A stretch of DNA of 64,000 bases from Thysanoteuthis rhombus (GCA_963457665.1 OY735215.1:33827672-33891671), one strand, 5' to 3'; counted from the first letter of the stretch, positions 12,421-25,603 are shown. Notes: generated from the sequence alone by a model not told the origin. Translations and numbers: made by a program.

Positions 12421-12541
12421 CCAAGCTGAGCTTTGCCTAAGGTCGAAGTAGTGGAACACTCAGTGAGGACCGAATTCACTACACTGCAAAGAATTGGCTC
12501 GCAGGACTTGCCTGCTAACCATTGCGCTACGGGAAGCGCCC
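12421..12541 (-). repeat. SINE C, tRNA-like head with CTAAGCTAAG-type tail
   Basis: The minus strand starts 'cccgtagcgcaatggttagc' (box A) and continues 'gaattcggtcctcactga' (box B-like). It ends near 'cttaggcaaagctcagcttg', a variant of the aagctaagc tail found in other copies. Confidence 0.5.
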
Positions 12542-12859
12542 TGAATCTGCGTTTACACATATTAGTTATACGCACGCACATATACGCTAGTGTCCTTCTG
12601 CATAAATATTTTTTTTTTATTACTGCCTCCCAATCCTGTTTTCCCAGCATTCCCTCCGCTCTGATCCCCCAGTCTTCCATCGAGCAGGCTCAGCCTGGTG
12701 AGTTTCGTACGTATTTTTATCAGAAAAAAATATTCTCCTGCTGGGAAACACTTGCGGTTCTTTTCCCCACGACAAGAATGCCTCGAACGTCATCCTTCTG
12801 CTGCGAGATTTGTTACACTCCCACTCAACTTCTCCCCTCTCTCTCTCTCTAACAGAATA

Positions 12860-12956
<97 letters not shown>
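12860..12956. repeat. (CA)n(TA)n compound microsatellite
   Basis: About 39 bp CA then about 56 bp TA. Confidence 0.95.
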
Positions 12957-12958
<2 letters not shown>

Positions 12959-13079
12959 GCTCTTTGAGCCTCTTTTTCTCTGTTCATCTTGCTATTTCTA
13001 AATCCTCTCTCCATCTCTCACTCTTACTCCCTTTCTTTCTTTGGTTCTTTTTCTGACTGTTATGCATAGATTTCCAACC

Positions 13080-13117
13080 ACGACCAACATTTCTCTTTCT
13101 TTCTTTATTTCTTTGCC

Positions 13118-13156
<39 letters not shown>

Positions 13157-13331
13157 GTCTCAATCTTCTAGCTTTCTCTCACTCCCCTGTCCCCCTTCTT
13201 TGGTTCTTCCTCTGCCTTTATTTTGTCCGGCAGCTCCCCTCTCTCTCTTCAAATTTTCTCGATTTGTTTCACTATCTTCTTCTCTTTGGTTCTCTTTCTA
13301 CTTGTCTGTTGTATGCCAGCTTCCCCCTTAC

Positions 13332-13418
<87 letters not shown>
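13080..13418. repeat. Pyrimidine-rich block ending in (TC)42
   Basis: CT-rich sequence with (CTGT)n and CT runs, then an 85-bp pure TC tract at 13333-13417 next to the Penelope noncoding end. Confidence 0.9.
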
Positions 13419-13419
<1 letters not shown>

Positions 13420-13435
13420 TTATATATATACGTGA

Positions 13436-13850
13436 ACAATTGGGAATGAGACAGACTCAGGGGTAGAAATCTATGGAAACTCTATTTGCTAATTAATTCA
13501 TAAATGAATTAATTAGTACGCTATACATTTGGGGGGGGGGTATTCCCATCTTCAGTAGCATATGTGTACCTTTCAGTGGTTAAAAGGTTTACATAAATGT
13601 ATATATGGAGTAGTGGATTCGCTACACATTCATGTTTCTACCCAGTTTGGGCTTCTTTAGGCGAATGATTCGATTTACTTTAGATCCCTATTCAGGACGG
13701 TTTTACTCTTTTCTAGGGTGTAGGATCTTCCTCTTATTCTATTCATATATTTTTTCTTTTCTTTTGATTTTGTTCTTTTCCTCGCACCACCCTCCAACCT
13801 ACAAGTAAAAACCAACTTAAGGAAAATATTCCTCCAATTGATAGAAAAAC
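13436..13850 (-). mobile_element. Penelope noncoding end, left (inverted) copy
   Basis: Related to the reverse complement of 15780-16060 and of 62240-62600. Landmarks are 'gagacagactcagggg', 'tattcccatcttcagtag' and 'ggattcgctacac'. It abuts an 85-bp (TC)n tract ending in TATATATA. A G10 run lies near 13531. Confidence 0.55.
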
Positions 13851-13879
13851 ATTTCTCCATGAGCAACCCATTGAGTAAA

Positions 13880-14445
13880 TTATTCGACAAGAACTAATTG
13901 AAAATTAGCTATAGTTGTACGGATAATTTTATTAAGTTCATAACAAAACATAACAATAAATTAGAAATAATACTAATGGAAAAGGCGTAAATAAATGCGA
14001 CTGTTCCAACAGAAATGGATGCCCTTTCCAAAAAATGTCTAAAATCGAATATTATATACCAGGCTGAACTATCAACCCAAAAGAAACCCTTAGGAGTGAA
14101 ATATTATGTAGGACTATCCAAAACAGCCTTTGAATTAAGATTAGCCAACCATATATCATCATTTACAAACGAAAAATATAAAAATTACTGTCTATATATT
14201 GTTGGATACAAACCGATAGCAACCTCAAATCGACAGTAAAATGGAAAATATCAAAACAAACACACATGCCTGAACATTGAAACCCCATGTTACCTATGCA
14301 TAAATGAGAATTTCGAATTCTGCAGTTTCGCCAATGGTGCAAAAAAAAAAAAACGAAAAAAAACAAGAAGCAGAATTATTGAATTGAAAAATGAAGTAGC
14401 GTTTAAGTGCCGCTCAAAATTTCTATTAAAAATCATTATTTAAAA
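13880..14445 (+). pseudogene. Penelope-like polyprotein relic: linker and GIY-YIG endonuclease domain
   Basis: In shifting frames the translation gives LKISYSCTDNFIKFITKHNN; a Cys-rich linker with spacing C-D-C...C-P...K-C (13994-14041); and then an endonuclease-like core YYVGLSKTAFELRLANH (about 14101-14151), which carries the Y-x-G and R/H pattern of GIY-YIG domains. It ends in residues like RSKFLLKNHY. This order (reverse transcriptase, Cys linker, GIY-YIG) is that of EN-positive Penelope-like elements; the reverse transcriptase part is absent here. An A12 run near 14340 and several stops show decay. Confidence 0.7.
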
Positions 14446-15268
14446 GCCTAGACGGGGAGAATAGAGGAATCAAAGTAGACGGTGAATATCTAAGCAACTT
14501 AAGATTTACAGACATCGTCCTCTTCGCAAAAAACCTACACAATCGCCAACTAATGCTAGATAAATTAAGCGAAGAAAGCAAAAACATGAACTTCAATATA
14601 AACGAAAGTCATGTGCAAGAATCACATTGAGAATAAGGACATAACTGTCAAAATCGAAGATGCAAAGCTGGAGAAAGTAGACAACTACATCTACCTAGGA
14701 CAACGAATCTCTATGAAACCCTCAAAGGAAGAAGAAATCAAGCAAAAAAATCACCCCAGGATGGTAAGCCTTTGGCAGAGCAAGTTAAACCTTCAAAAAC
14801 AAGACAATCCCAATAATTCTAAAAAGAAGAGTACACAACCAATGCATTCTCCCAATAGTCACTTACGGAGCTGAAACATGGAACCTAACAAAGAGACAGG
14901 CCTGCAAACTGAGAAACATGCAACGTGCACATTAGAGAATCATACTCAACCTCACATGGCGAGATCACAAGACAGCACAATATATCAGGAAGAAAACGGG
15001 AGTCCAAGACATCACAGAATCTATCAGAAAACTTAAATGGCAATGGGCTGGTCATGTTGCAAGAATAGCAGACAACCGATGGACATTACGACTCATGGAT
15101 CCTAAGAGATCACATGCGAAACCGAGGCCGACAGAATACAAGATAGAGAGATGAACTAGACAAATTTAGGAAATACTGCTTCTGCGAAGAAAAATATGGT
15201 GGATCCTGGGGAAGATCTATGTCCAACGACGGACGTTAAAAGACTGATGATGATAATGATGATGGTGA
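14446..15268 (+). mobile_element. RTE-type LINE 3' half inserted in the Penelope element
   Basis: Frameshifted translation gives a reverse transcriptase palm segment (GIKVDGEYLSNLRF-TDIVLFA), then a thumb/connection segment (KLEKVDNYIYLGQRIS), and the C-terminal domain seen in the other RTE copies of the window (AHxRIILNLTWRDHKTAQY, WQWAGHVARIADNRW, RRTLKD-stop). The catalytic F-A-D-D box reads F-T-D-I: one of the two aspartate codons is missing, so the enzyme would be dead. The 3' end is a (GAT)n-like tail. The neighbouring bases 'atttaa' occur on both sides and may be a target-site duplication. Confidence 0.75.
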
Positions 15269-15357
15269 TGATTTAACACCTTATATGCTGATATACAAAA
15301 CACTAACCATCATAGTTATCTTATTCCCCTCGTTATTATTAACAGTAGAAGTAGCAG

Positions 15358-15375
15358 CATCACTACTACTACTAC

Positions 15376-15430
<55 letters not shown>

Positions 15431-15473
15431 TTTTTTTTTTTTTTTTTTATTTTTTTTTTTTTATACCTCTAAC
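15358..15473. repeat. (CTA)n(TTA)n(T)n tract
   Basis: Trinucleotide repeat grading into a T-run of about 40 bp with few interruptions, inside the Penelope composite. Confidence 0.95.
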
Positions 15474-15569
15474 CACCTTAGGAACAAGCCAATCACCTTT
15501 TCTAAATTATCTTAGATATCTAGAAACAGACCAAATATAGGATAATTAAACTAGTAACTAAGGTCATGT

Positions 15570-16060
15570 AAAAGTGGACCCTAACACCCGGAACCAGAAT
15601 TGAGTGAAAATAAAATAGTTTCAGAGAGGAAACATATCACAAAGAGTTGGTGCTTCAGCAACATACTGATAAGAAAAATGCCTTCAGTATCTCTGGCTAA
15701 TTTATAATCTATAACCATCAGCAAGCAAAGTATCTCCACTATAAAAAACAGGAAATAATATAGCAACCACTAAATAAAGATGAAAAAAAAGAAAAGATAT
15801 ATAGATGGAAAAAGAGGAAGATCCCAAACTCAAAAAAATACCTGCTCCCCAAAAAATCGTCCTAAATAGGGATCTGAAATAAGTCGAATCATTCTCCTAA
15901 AGAAGCCCAAAACATAAACGTATAGCGAATCCTTCACTTCGTCATATTTTAAGCTCTACACTAACTCAACATAATATTCAATGTTGAATGTATTGAGCAT
16001 TTTATGAAATAAACCCACCATACTTCGGATATTGTATTATATTCCTGATTTGTACTGGGT
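15570..16060 (+). mobile_element. Penelope noncoding end, right copy
   Basis: The stretch 15890-16050 shares 'gcgaatccttyaytt', 'tcaagctctac', 'aatgttgaatgtatygagca' and 'gatattgtattat' with 62260-62400, and in reverse complement with 13620-13690. It contains no open frame of note. Confidence 0.55.
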
Positions 16061-17409
16061 ATATATCTATTGCTCCAAGTTCTTAATTTCAGTGACTTTT
16101 CATCGGGGGGAGGGGTTGATAAGTCCAAGAGTTAGGTTTGATCTTCTGTTGACCATGAGAGCTCTAGTACAGTACTCTTAGCTGCTTAATTCCCGGGGTC
16201 AGAATAAGCTGAGGGTTGAAAAACAGTCACAGTTTGATAAGCGGGGGAGGGCTATACCAAGCGAGGTGGTGGAAAATTTGTCACAACTTAAGCATGGGTG
16301 GGAAATGAGCTGGGGTAGGAAACTATAGCCACTGACACAATCTAGTAGGATTTGAACAAAGTCGTATGAGAAAGATTTGGTGTAAAGTGGGCCCACAGGA
16401 AGTAAAAACGTTCAGTATTGACAGGAACAAGAAAACCATTTGTTCTCGAAGAAAAATTGAACTGAATTGTCTTTATGTCGTACAACATTTTAAAATCGCT
16501 GAAAATAGCAGATATGAATAAATTTGATTAACCAAGACCCACCCCACGCTTTGTTTAATAGTTGTCTTTAGATGAGAAACTTTCAACAAATCTGTAGTAA
16601 TCTCCCCTCCCTCACCTCCCAACTATTAGGGAAGAGAGGATAGAGATTGACTTTCGAAAATTAATTTGCGGGTGGTAAGGAGTTCTAATAAGAGCGGAGG
16701 ATGGGTCGGAAATTTTTTCCAAAATTAATGAACGAAGTGGGGTCGCAATTAGCTACCTAAGATTACTTCTTTGATTAGTGAAAGATTCATCCAATGGTGA
16801 ATATAAAGAATTATTTGGGTGAGGGGTTGAATGAAACTAAAGGGTTGAATGGAGGGTGAATAAAACATGGAGGGTGAATCTCTTAATTTACACAAATATT
16901 CATTTTCTTTACTTGAAAAGGTATTGCCATCAAAGAGCTTAAGACGCTCTCATTGCTTTTTAATGACAGTGGTGCTGGAAATTTGATATATCTTTTCGTC
17001 TTTACCTACGTTTTTTGTTTCAAAGTTTCCTAAATATATTAAACTATATGCATGATAATCCTTGCTTTTTTTTTTAACTGAAAAAAAACTTTAGCTATAA
17101 AATGGCCAATTTGGCAGTATATCTAATTCTATTTAACTAAAATAATTAAAATGGCTGACATGAACCATTATACCAAATCTTTGAATTTCATGATAACTTT
17201 GATAGCCTATCAACATGTTGCTTTGAACCATAAACACTACTCAATCTTTTTGTTATATAATTTTAGCAAAATTGACTTAAATTACGTTATTTCTTCTTTA
17301 ACTTCAAAAAGATATTTTTGGTATACTGTTGTTTCAATTAATTTCTGAGGCGCATCCATGTATTTGCTACATTCCTATATTGCTGTAATTACCGGAAGTA
17401 GCTATTTTT
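16061..17409. other. No recognisable gene
   Basis: G-rich plus-strand patches (16105-16330, 16600-16880) with recurrent 'gggtgaat' and 'gggttga' strings; otherwise AT-rich. Confidence 0.45.
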
Positions 17410-17640
17410 AAAGCTAAATTTTTTCAGTCCCAAATGAGCAAAGATTTCCATAAATATTTTTGGGAAACCAGTCAAGATGATAAAAAAAATGAATTCCGTA
17501 AAAAATTATACACAATGTAGAAGATGGGAATTATCAAAAACATAAGTAAATTTTATCGTGGGCGAATGAAATTTCGTTACAAAGACATTAAAAAGAAATG
17601 AATGACACTAAAATTGTTCAAGCAACATTTGATCATTACC
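17410..17640 (+). repeat. Dispersed repeat family G, diverged
   Basis: 'gggcgaatgaaatttcgtta', 'gaatgacactaaaattgttc' and 'aagcaacatt' align with 32640-32710. Confidence 0.45.
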
Positions 17641-19528
<1,888 letters not shown>

Positions 19529-20173
19529 CAGCGGAGGTAATTAGGAGAGTTTCGATTCTCCATATTTTGACTATTACCTTAATTCATGAAAAAAAAAAAA
19601 ATATCAACCGAAAAAATCCTGGAATCGACCAAAGATTAGATCAATTATCCCCCAGTCTATGGCCCACTCTTCCGCAAAACGCCATTGGAATTCATTGAGC
19701 TTCCGGGGGTATCGTCCAGGGTAGGACAAAAAAAGAGAAAAAATGCGTCCCTCGGACCCACGCAACTATTTTCATAGTCGTTAAGCAAAAACTTGCGCTC
19801 GGAGGATCAGTCAATCAGGACACAAAACCACAAAACCGAACATTCTAAAACAGTGTAGTACGTTCCATGAATTCTGATTGGCCAGTCATTTTCTCTTGGT
19901 AAGTGCCGACTATTCTGGATAGAAAAGTGAACGCTTCCAACCAGAGTATCCTTTTTTTTTTTTTTTTTTTGTTACCAAGGGTTAACAAAATTCTGGGAGT
20001 CTGCCTGTCCGCCTATCTTTTTCCTTTATTAACGAAGATTGTGTGTATACATGCGTAACAATGACAAATAAATTTATACCGTATACATTACTCTTAAGGG
20101 ATGTAAGAATGGGCCTCAAGTCATTCAAATTGTCATTACGCCAATCATGACTGTCATTCCTTTACAATCAGCT

Positions 20174-20176
<3 letters not shown>

Positions 20177-20249
<73 letters not shown>
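20177..20249. repeat. (TC)n microsatellite
   Basis: About 72 bp of pure TC. Confidence 0.95.
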
Positions 20250-20251
<2 letters not shown>

Positions 20252-20428
20252 CACTCACTCGCAAGAATTGACATTTCACAACAAAGGGAAGAAGTTCAAA
20301 GAGTGTTGGGACATTTACAAAATCATGCCCATTGCCTGTTGTGGTTCACGAAGATTTTCTGACAGTATGACATGATGACTAGAGGTTATCAAGTGTGAGT
20401 TTTTAAATCATCTATAGTGCGTCTTTAA

Positions 20429-20548
20429 CAGCAATTCCCAACCTGGGGTCTGCAGGATTTGTGGGAGGCCAGAAAGATAATAGCCTGTTGAGTTGGTACA
20501 CCTTTCAAAAGCCGTGGGTCTCGGTAATGAAAAAGTTGGGAACCACTG
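20429..20548. mobile_element. hAT MITE (120 bp)
   Basis: The ends CAGCAATTCCCAACC and, reversed, CAGTGGTTCCCAACT match at 11 of 15. They have the CAGTGGTTCCCAAC sequence common to many animal hAT elements. Flanking 8-mers gtctttaa and gtctatgg agree at 5 of 8. It has no coding capacity. Confidence 0.7.
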
Positions 20549-20851
20549 GTCTATGGCATACCTTACAATAATGGGACGGGGATCTGTATTTAGACGGAAG
20601 TAAAATTCATTTTCCTCAATACTTTTTAAATCCAGCTTAACGTTTAGTTCGGAGAAGCCAGTTAATTATAATCAAAGATAATGTTATCAAACGTTTATTG
20701 TTATCAAAATCAATCGCTTTATTATTATTTAAATGACCCTGTCCCAAAGTGACCACCATAAAAATCCGAATATTGAAAGACCTGCGATTTTATTCATAAG
20801 GTTAAATTGTTACTAATCAGGACCATACACAAACTCGTTGGTCTAAAACAG

Positions 20852-21060
20852 GCATGAGCAACTTTTTTGATCCAAAAGGCCACAGAAGACATTTTTCATC
20901 TTTATTCACGCCACACATTCACCTTAAAAGTGTCTATCGTACACAAACCGTACTTAATTTCTATTTCAAACAATCATATGAATTACAATTATTATATTAT
21001 TGATTTGTGTAGCTAAAACAATAGTAATTTTACCATATGAATTATAAAATTAACTCTCTG
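20852..21060 (+). mobile_element. hAT-like repeat, family H left part
   Basis: It begins CAGGCATGAGCAACTTTTTTG then 'ggccacagaagac', the usual style of a hAT end (CAGGxxTGxGCAACTTTTT). It is related by eye to the reverse complement of 48420-48645 over about 200 bp ('catctttattc', 'tttctattt', 'attattatatyattgattt'). A possible right end with 'ttgcgagccacaaaa' is at about 21515; family E sequence lies between. Confidence 0.5.
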
Positions 21061-21239
21061 AAAAAAAAAACATATTAGACTCGCCTTCACAGTCGATAAT
21101 TGAACAATCGGAAAATTCTACCAAAGAATAAATATGGCCAGAATAAATTCTATTTATGATATCAGAGGCGTTTTCAACTGGAAACATCTGAAATAGAGCG
21201 AATAAAACATCTAAAAACGTCTAGATCCAAGGTACTCCA

Positions 21240-21480
21240 CATATCATTGATAAACCTATCAGAATAAGTCAAAAAAGGGTTGAATAGGCTTCTTTTTTTT
21301 AAGAATGAAAAAAAAAAGGATTATAGAAGGTGTGTAGTGGAGCACTGATACCAATTCTCAAGTGTGTAGACAAAACGCTATATCCAGGAGCGCTGGAACA
21401 AACTAACAAACACACACGCATATAAAAAAAAAAAGGATAGAACCTCTTGCCATCTTTGATGGCTATGGTTGTTCAACTTT
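21240..21480 (+). repeat. Dispersed repeat family E
   Basis: 'ggagcactgataccaattct', 'aacaaactaacaaacacaca', 'ccatctttgatggctatggt' and 'tgttcaa' match 34270-34480. Confidence 0.5.
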
Positions 21481-21829
21481 CTGAGAAAAAGATAAATGAA
21501 TGCTTAGATTGGTTGCGAGCCACAAAAAAAATGTTATCAAATTTGGATAGCCTAGGATAGCCCACATGAAATTTTTTAAATTTGGTAAAAATGTCTCTTC
21601 TTCGAGCTGTACATCAAAAACTTATTAAGTTTTAAACTCAAGTATTTCTCTTTGAGCGCCTACCAAAGAAGTATGGATAGCAAGTTATTCTTGCTATTGA
21701 AGTGAATTTGCAAGTAACGAGACTTAGCTAAGCTAAGCAAAGTCTATTAATACAGAATGAAAAAGACATTAAAACAATTTCACTTTTTTTTTCATTTTGA
21801 ATGGTTAAAAGCGAGCAAGACACACACCC

Positions 21830-22188
21830 GTAAATTGAGAACCATGCAACGTGCACATGAGAGAATAATGCTAGGCCTCACATGAAGAGACCACAAGACA
21901 GCACAGTACACCCGAAAAAAGACAAGAGTTAGGGACATCATAGAATCTATTAAAAATCTCAAATGGCGGTGGGCTGGCCATGTTGCAAGAATGGCAGACA
22001 ATCGATGGACATCGTGACTCACGACATGGATCCCCCGAGACCACATGCGCAACTGAGGCCGACAAAATGTTAGATGGAGAGTCGAGCTAGACAAGTTCAG
22101 GAAGAACTGGCTCCGTGACGCCTATGATAGGGAAATGTGGCAAATCCTGGGGAAGGTCTATGTCCAACGACGGACGCTAAAAGACTAC

Positions 22189-22224
<36 letters not shown>
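21830..22224 (+). mobile_element. RTE-type LINE 3' end
   Basis: Same family as 5341-5712: 'caacgtgcacatgagagaat' near the start, a WRWAGHVARMADNRW-like segment, 'ccaacgacggacgctaaaag' at the end, and a (GAT)n tail (22188-22223). The 5' truncation falls in the C-terminal domain. A T8 run precedes it. Confidence 0.75.
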
Positions 22225-22225
<1 letters not shown>

Positions 22226-22554
22226 AAGCGAGGTGATAGCCTGAGAGCTGAAAAAGCATAATGTTGGGAAAGTGGTCCCGATCGTAAAGTTTCACACACT
22301 CGCTCACTTGAGGTTAAAATGATGAACAAACTGAAGCTATTTAACAATTTAAGTCACTCAAAGCAATAACAATATAGTTCATGTATTTAAGTCTATCTTC
22401 CAGTCATTAATTCTCTTATTTCTTTTTATTTGTTCACCGTTTTTAAGATTGTTTGATCGAGAGTTTGGAACTTTATAATTCTCATTCGGGACTGCCTCCC
22501 TGAATTCTGCGACTGGGAAAAGAACTTTCTCTGACTACAATGCGATGAAACAAT

Positions 22555-22785
22555 GTTTTGCCAGTTAATCACAAACAGTAACACCATACGACTGCAATAG
22601 GTTCGATCCTCACTGGAAAATTGTGGCATTACGCTGAACTGAACTAAGTCTAGTGATTATTTCAAAATTACCTCATCTTAGGGCAATGGTTAGCAAGATA
22701 GTTTCGCAGGGGTGAGTTCAATCTTCACTGGATGTCCCATACGTCGTGGAATTGGGCCTAACTAAGCTAAGCTTACTAAATCACT
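22555..22785 (+). repeat. Two SINE C copies in tandem
   Basis: Copy one (to about 22660) has 'ataggttcgatcctcactgg' and a 'gaactgaactaag' tail. Copy two (22678-22785) has 'gggcaatggttagcaaga', 'gtgagttcaatcttcactgg' and 'ctaactaagctaagc'. Confidence 0.5.
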
Positions 22786-23034
22786 GTTTGGTGTATGGTG
22801 TTGCAGCATCGTTTTCAAGTAAGCTAAGACTTTTCTTTTTTTGTTGTTTTTTCATATTAAAATAAGATGAAGCGTCTGTGTCCTTTTTTGCATGCATCAG
22901 CTGAGTGATTCTTGCTAGTTTCAATCTTGTCAAGACAGACCGCATGTCCACCAAAAGGATACCTCCACCTTAATCACACAGAGTGCACTCAATAACCTGC
23001 TGAATTCACAGGGAAATTCGTCCTAATGAAGAGT

Positions 23035-23115
23035 TTTCTACATTCTTCAGTCATACCGAGAATCGGACCTTTGGCGTGCGAAGTAGACGTTCTAACCATT
23101 ATACTATCCGAGCTG
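23035..23115 (-). repeat. tRNA-like SINE head
   Basis: The minus strand reads 'gcgtcagctcggatagtata', 'atggttagaacg' (box A) and 'aaggtccgattctcggt' (box B). The acceptor ends do not pair well, so this is tRNA-derived rather than a tRNA gene. Confidence 0.5.
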
Positions 23116-23360
23116 ACGCATTATTATGGAGTAATGGGTAAGTTCGATTTCATTGAAGACTCCATACTTGTGATCTTGGGTCGTACTGATACAGATCAAT
23201 ATTTTGATAGCGAGTCAGAACCTCACTAGGCGCCGTGCTGAGTCAAGCTGAGTACGTAACAAAAGAAAGAAATAGCTTGTTGGATTTTTCTAAAAATCGA
23301 ATCTTTTTTTTTTTGATTTACTGGTTTCTACATTTCGTGAATACTTGAAAACGATTTCGA

Positions 23361-23452
23361 GAATTCGAAGTGTTTTTCGAACGATGGAAGTCTCACTTGT
23401 TCGTGTTGTTCATATAACGTTTCAGCCGATCCATTCTACGACCTTCTGTAGG
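23361..23452 (+). mobile_element. Foldback-family copy, one arm
   Basis: 'gaagtgtttttcgaacgatg' and 'acgtttcagccgatccattc' match the left arm and core of the 47.12 and 35.84 kb elements. The second arm is absent. Confidence 0.5.
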
Positions 23453-23456
23453 TTTA

Positions 23457-23930
23457 CTATCCGAACGTGATGTTTGTAAATAATTTTTTTTTCAATGGTA
23501 GCCACGGTATAACGTCGGATTCGGGTGATATATTTTCCTTTCCTTGTAAGGCATGGATTTCCATACCCTGTCTCAGTTCAGTAGCGGAAGTCACATCGGG
23601 TTGAACTCTGTACTTGTGCAAACAGTCGACGTGTTGGTTTTGGCTGCCTCTTTGGTTTTTCTCAGTTTCTAACAACATTCCATGTCTACGATCCGGACTT
23701 CTTCGCTGAGAATGTTTAACATGCGTATGAAAGCTACCTCCTGTGCTGCTAGGTGTCTCTGGTTTCAGTATATAAGGTGTCAATGAAGAGATAAATTTGA
23801 AAACAAATATTTGAAAATGATATAAGAAATCGATCCCTCGTCTAAAAATGATACAGGCACTGGCGATATGCATGCGTGTGTGTGAGAATGGCTTGGCTTC
23901 GCGAACGGAGATTTTTGGAAGGTTTTCCAC
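23457..23930 (-). CDS. Orphan 157-codon reading frame, possible exon
   Basis: This is the longest frame in the window that is not low-complexity. Its first codon is TTG, so it is not a complete gene with an ATG start; it may be an internal or last exon, or chance. The first 60 residues are hydrophobic and intron-like. The last 100 are polar and disorder-prone (for example SQRRSPDRRHGMLLETEKN), preceded by CTGAAACCAG at about 23760, which could be an acceptor. It ends with TAG. No poly(A) signal was seen in the next 160 bp, and a foldback-family copy starts right after the stop. No homologue was recognised. Confidence 0.22.
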   Translation of the reverse strand: MENLPKISVREAKPFSHTRMHIASACIIFRRGIDFLYHFQIFVFKFISSLTPYILKPETPSSTGGSFHTHVKHSQRRSPDRRHGMLLETEKNQRGSQNQHVDCLHKYRVQPDVTSATELRQGMEIHALQGKENISPESDVIPWLPLKKKLFTNITFG

Positions 23931-23934
23931 GAGT

Positions 23935-24255
23935 GCAAGTACCCCTCCCCGGCCTATGAAGTTTTGAGGTGTGGGAAGTTTTGAGGTGTGGCGTGCGCAC
24001 GGTCAACCCCATCCTTTACAACAAGTGTTTGCCAAGCGTGGGAGTTTGTCGCTCATTTTGTGGGGGATGTTCCGACTGTATAGCTGACATAGATAGTTAA
24101 ACCACGGGACGTGGACATTCCGTGGAGCAGTTGACCGAGCTGGCTATAGAGGCCTACTGCCTCCCCTCACTCCCACAGGAGAGTAACCCGGCAGGATAGC
24201 AGCCTGTGCATATTGGAGCCCAGGTCTGGGTTACACCCGTGGGAGAAAATCCGTT
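23935..24255. other. GC-richer unexplained block
   Basis: About 320 bp richer in G and C than its surroundings. It includes a 17-bp direct repeat (gaagttttgaggtgtgg) at 23956-23989 and an imperfect palindrome around 'ccacgggacgtggacattcc'. No family or frame recognised; it lies just upstream (minus sense) of the orphan frame at 23457-23930. Confidence 0.4.
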
Positions 24256-24404
24256 TACTTATCAAGTCTTATACTCCCTCTTCCTGCCCACCAATTTAAA
24301 GCCAATGACAATCTCATACAGTCCTAGCCTACTCCTCCTCCCCCTCCTCCTTTGAAAAAGAGAAATTGAATATTGGATTGTGATGAAAACAGCAGCAACA
24401 ACAA

Positions 24405-24417
24405 CAACAGCAATAAC

Positions 24418-24480
<63 letters not shown>
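24405..24480. repeat. (AAT)n microsatellite
   Basis: About 25 units, preceded by (CAA)n-like sequence. Confidence 0.95.
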
Positions 24481-24961
24481 TTGAACCATCAAAACCAACC
24501 GCCCAGACATAATAACTTAAGACGGGAAGGAATAGGGACGCCTATCAATAGATATGATCATTCCATCAGACAAAAACGTATCTGTAAAAGTGCTTGATGA
24601 ATCGTCTTAGTACACAGAACTGGAAATTGAGATCACAAAAATGTGGCTAGTTGAGACTGAAACAGTACCTGTTGTTATAAGAGCCATCGGGGTCATGAAA
24701 AGGTGTCGACAAATATCTAGGTAGAATATCAGGAAACCCAAGCATCTATGAGATACAGAAAATTACCCTCGCAGGCCCCGCCCATATCTTTCGCAAATCA
24801 CTATCCATGTAAATATTCTGTCTTTTACACAATTATGTACTGTTTCTTGTATATCCTCCTGTATTGACCCCTCCCCCCTTAGTTTAAAAAAAATGACTGC
24901 CCACCAAGTCATCTCATCGTTGCCTGTCCTAAGTTTCTAGCTGAAACTTGGGGTGCAATGA

Positions 24962-25470
24962 TATCATCATCATCATCAGTCTTTTAACGTCCGTCGTTGG
25001 ACATAGACCTTCCCCAGGATTCGCCACAATTCTCGATCATGGGCATCGCGAAGCCAGTATTTCCTTAATCTGTCTAGTTCATCTCTCCATCTTGTGTTCT
25101 GTCGACCTCGGTTTTGCATGTGATCTCTGGGGATCCATGTTGTGAGATGTGATGTCCATCGGTTGTCTTTCATTCTTGCAACGGTGGCCTGCCCATTGCC
25201 ATTTGAGTTTTTTAAATAGTTTCTATGATGTCACGGACACCAGTTTTCTTCCTTATCTACTGTACTGTCTTGTGATCTCTCCATGTAAGGTTGAGCATGA
25301 TTCTCTCATGCACACGTTGCATGCTTCTCAGTTTGCAGGTGTGTCTCTTGGTTAGGTTCCATGTTTCAGCTCCATAAGTGACTATTGGGAGAATGCATTG
25401 GTTGTATACTCTTCTTTTTAGAATTATTGGGATCATTTGGTTCAACCAGACATCCAAAGAGAAACACTTA
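24962..25470 (-). mobile_element. RTE-type LINE 3' end, longest minus copy
   Basis: The reverse strand reads QMIPIILKRRVYNQCILPIVTYGAETWNLTKRHTCKLRSMQR (split here: VYNQCILPIVTYGAETWN then LTKRHTCKLRSMQRVHER), then [12 protein letters not shown] and, after frameshifts, RPPLQE-like residues, NRWTSHLTTWIPRDHM and RRTLKD-stop. The 3' tail (GAT)n is at 24962-24978. The LPIVTYGAETW motif is the post-palm region of RTE reverse transcriptases. The 5' side abuts an (ATT)n(GAT)n tract. This is one of the best-preserved family copies here. Confidence 0.8.
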
Positions 25471-25473
25471 TAT

Positions 25474-25564
25474 TATAATTATTATAATTATTATTATTAT
25501 AATTATTATTATTATCATTATTATTATTATTATCATTATTATTATTATTATTATTATTATAAGA

Positions 25565-25603
<39 letters not shown>

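Larger units (their letters stand above)
13436..16060 (+). mobile_element. Decayed Penelope-like element with inverted noncoding ends
   Basis: The composite reads, left to right: noncoding terminal sequence in minus orientation (13436-13850); coding relic in plus orientation (about 13880-14445); an inserted RTE fragment (about 14446-15268); microsatellites; then the same noncoding sequence in plus orientation (about 15780-16060). The left stretch 13620-13800 aligns by eye with the reverse complement of 15780-15960 (shared 'cgaatcattc...cctaaagaagccc' and 'agatccctattyagga' patches). Penelope-like elements are known for complex terminal repeats and partial inverted copies, so this fits one old insertion. 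Frameshifts and stops make it non-functional. Element limits are approximate. Confidence 0.6.

Noticed and set aside
12478..12541. Possible functional tRNA gene on the minus strand
   Set aside because: Box A is good but acceptor and T arms do not pair and box B is degenerate; treated as a SINE head.
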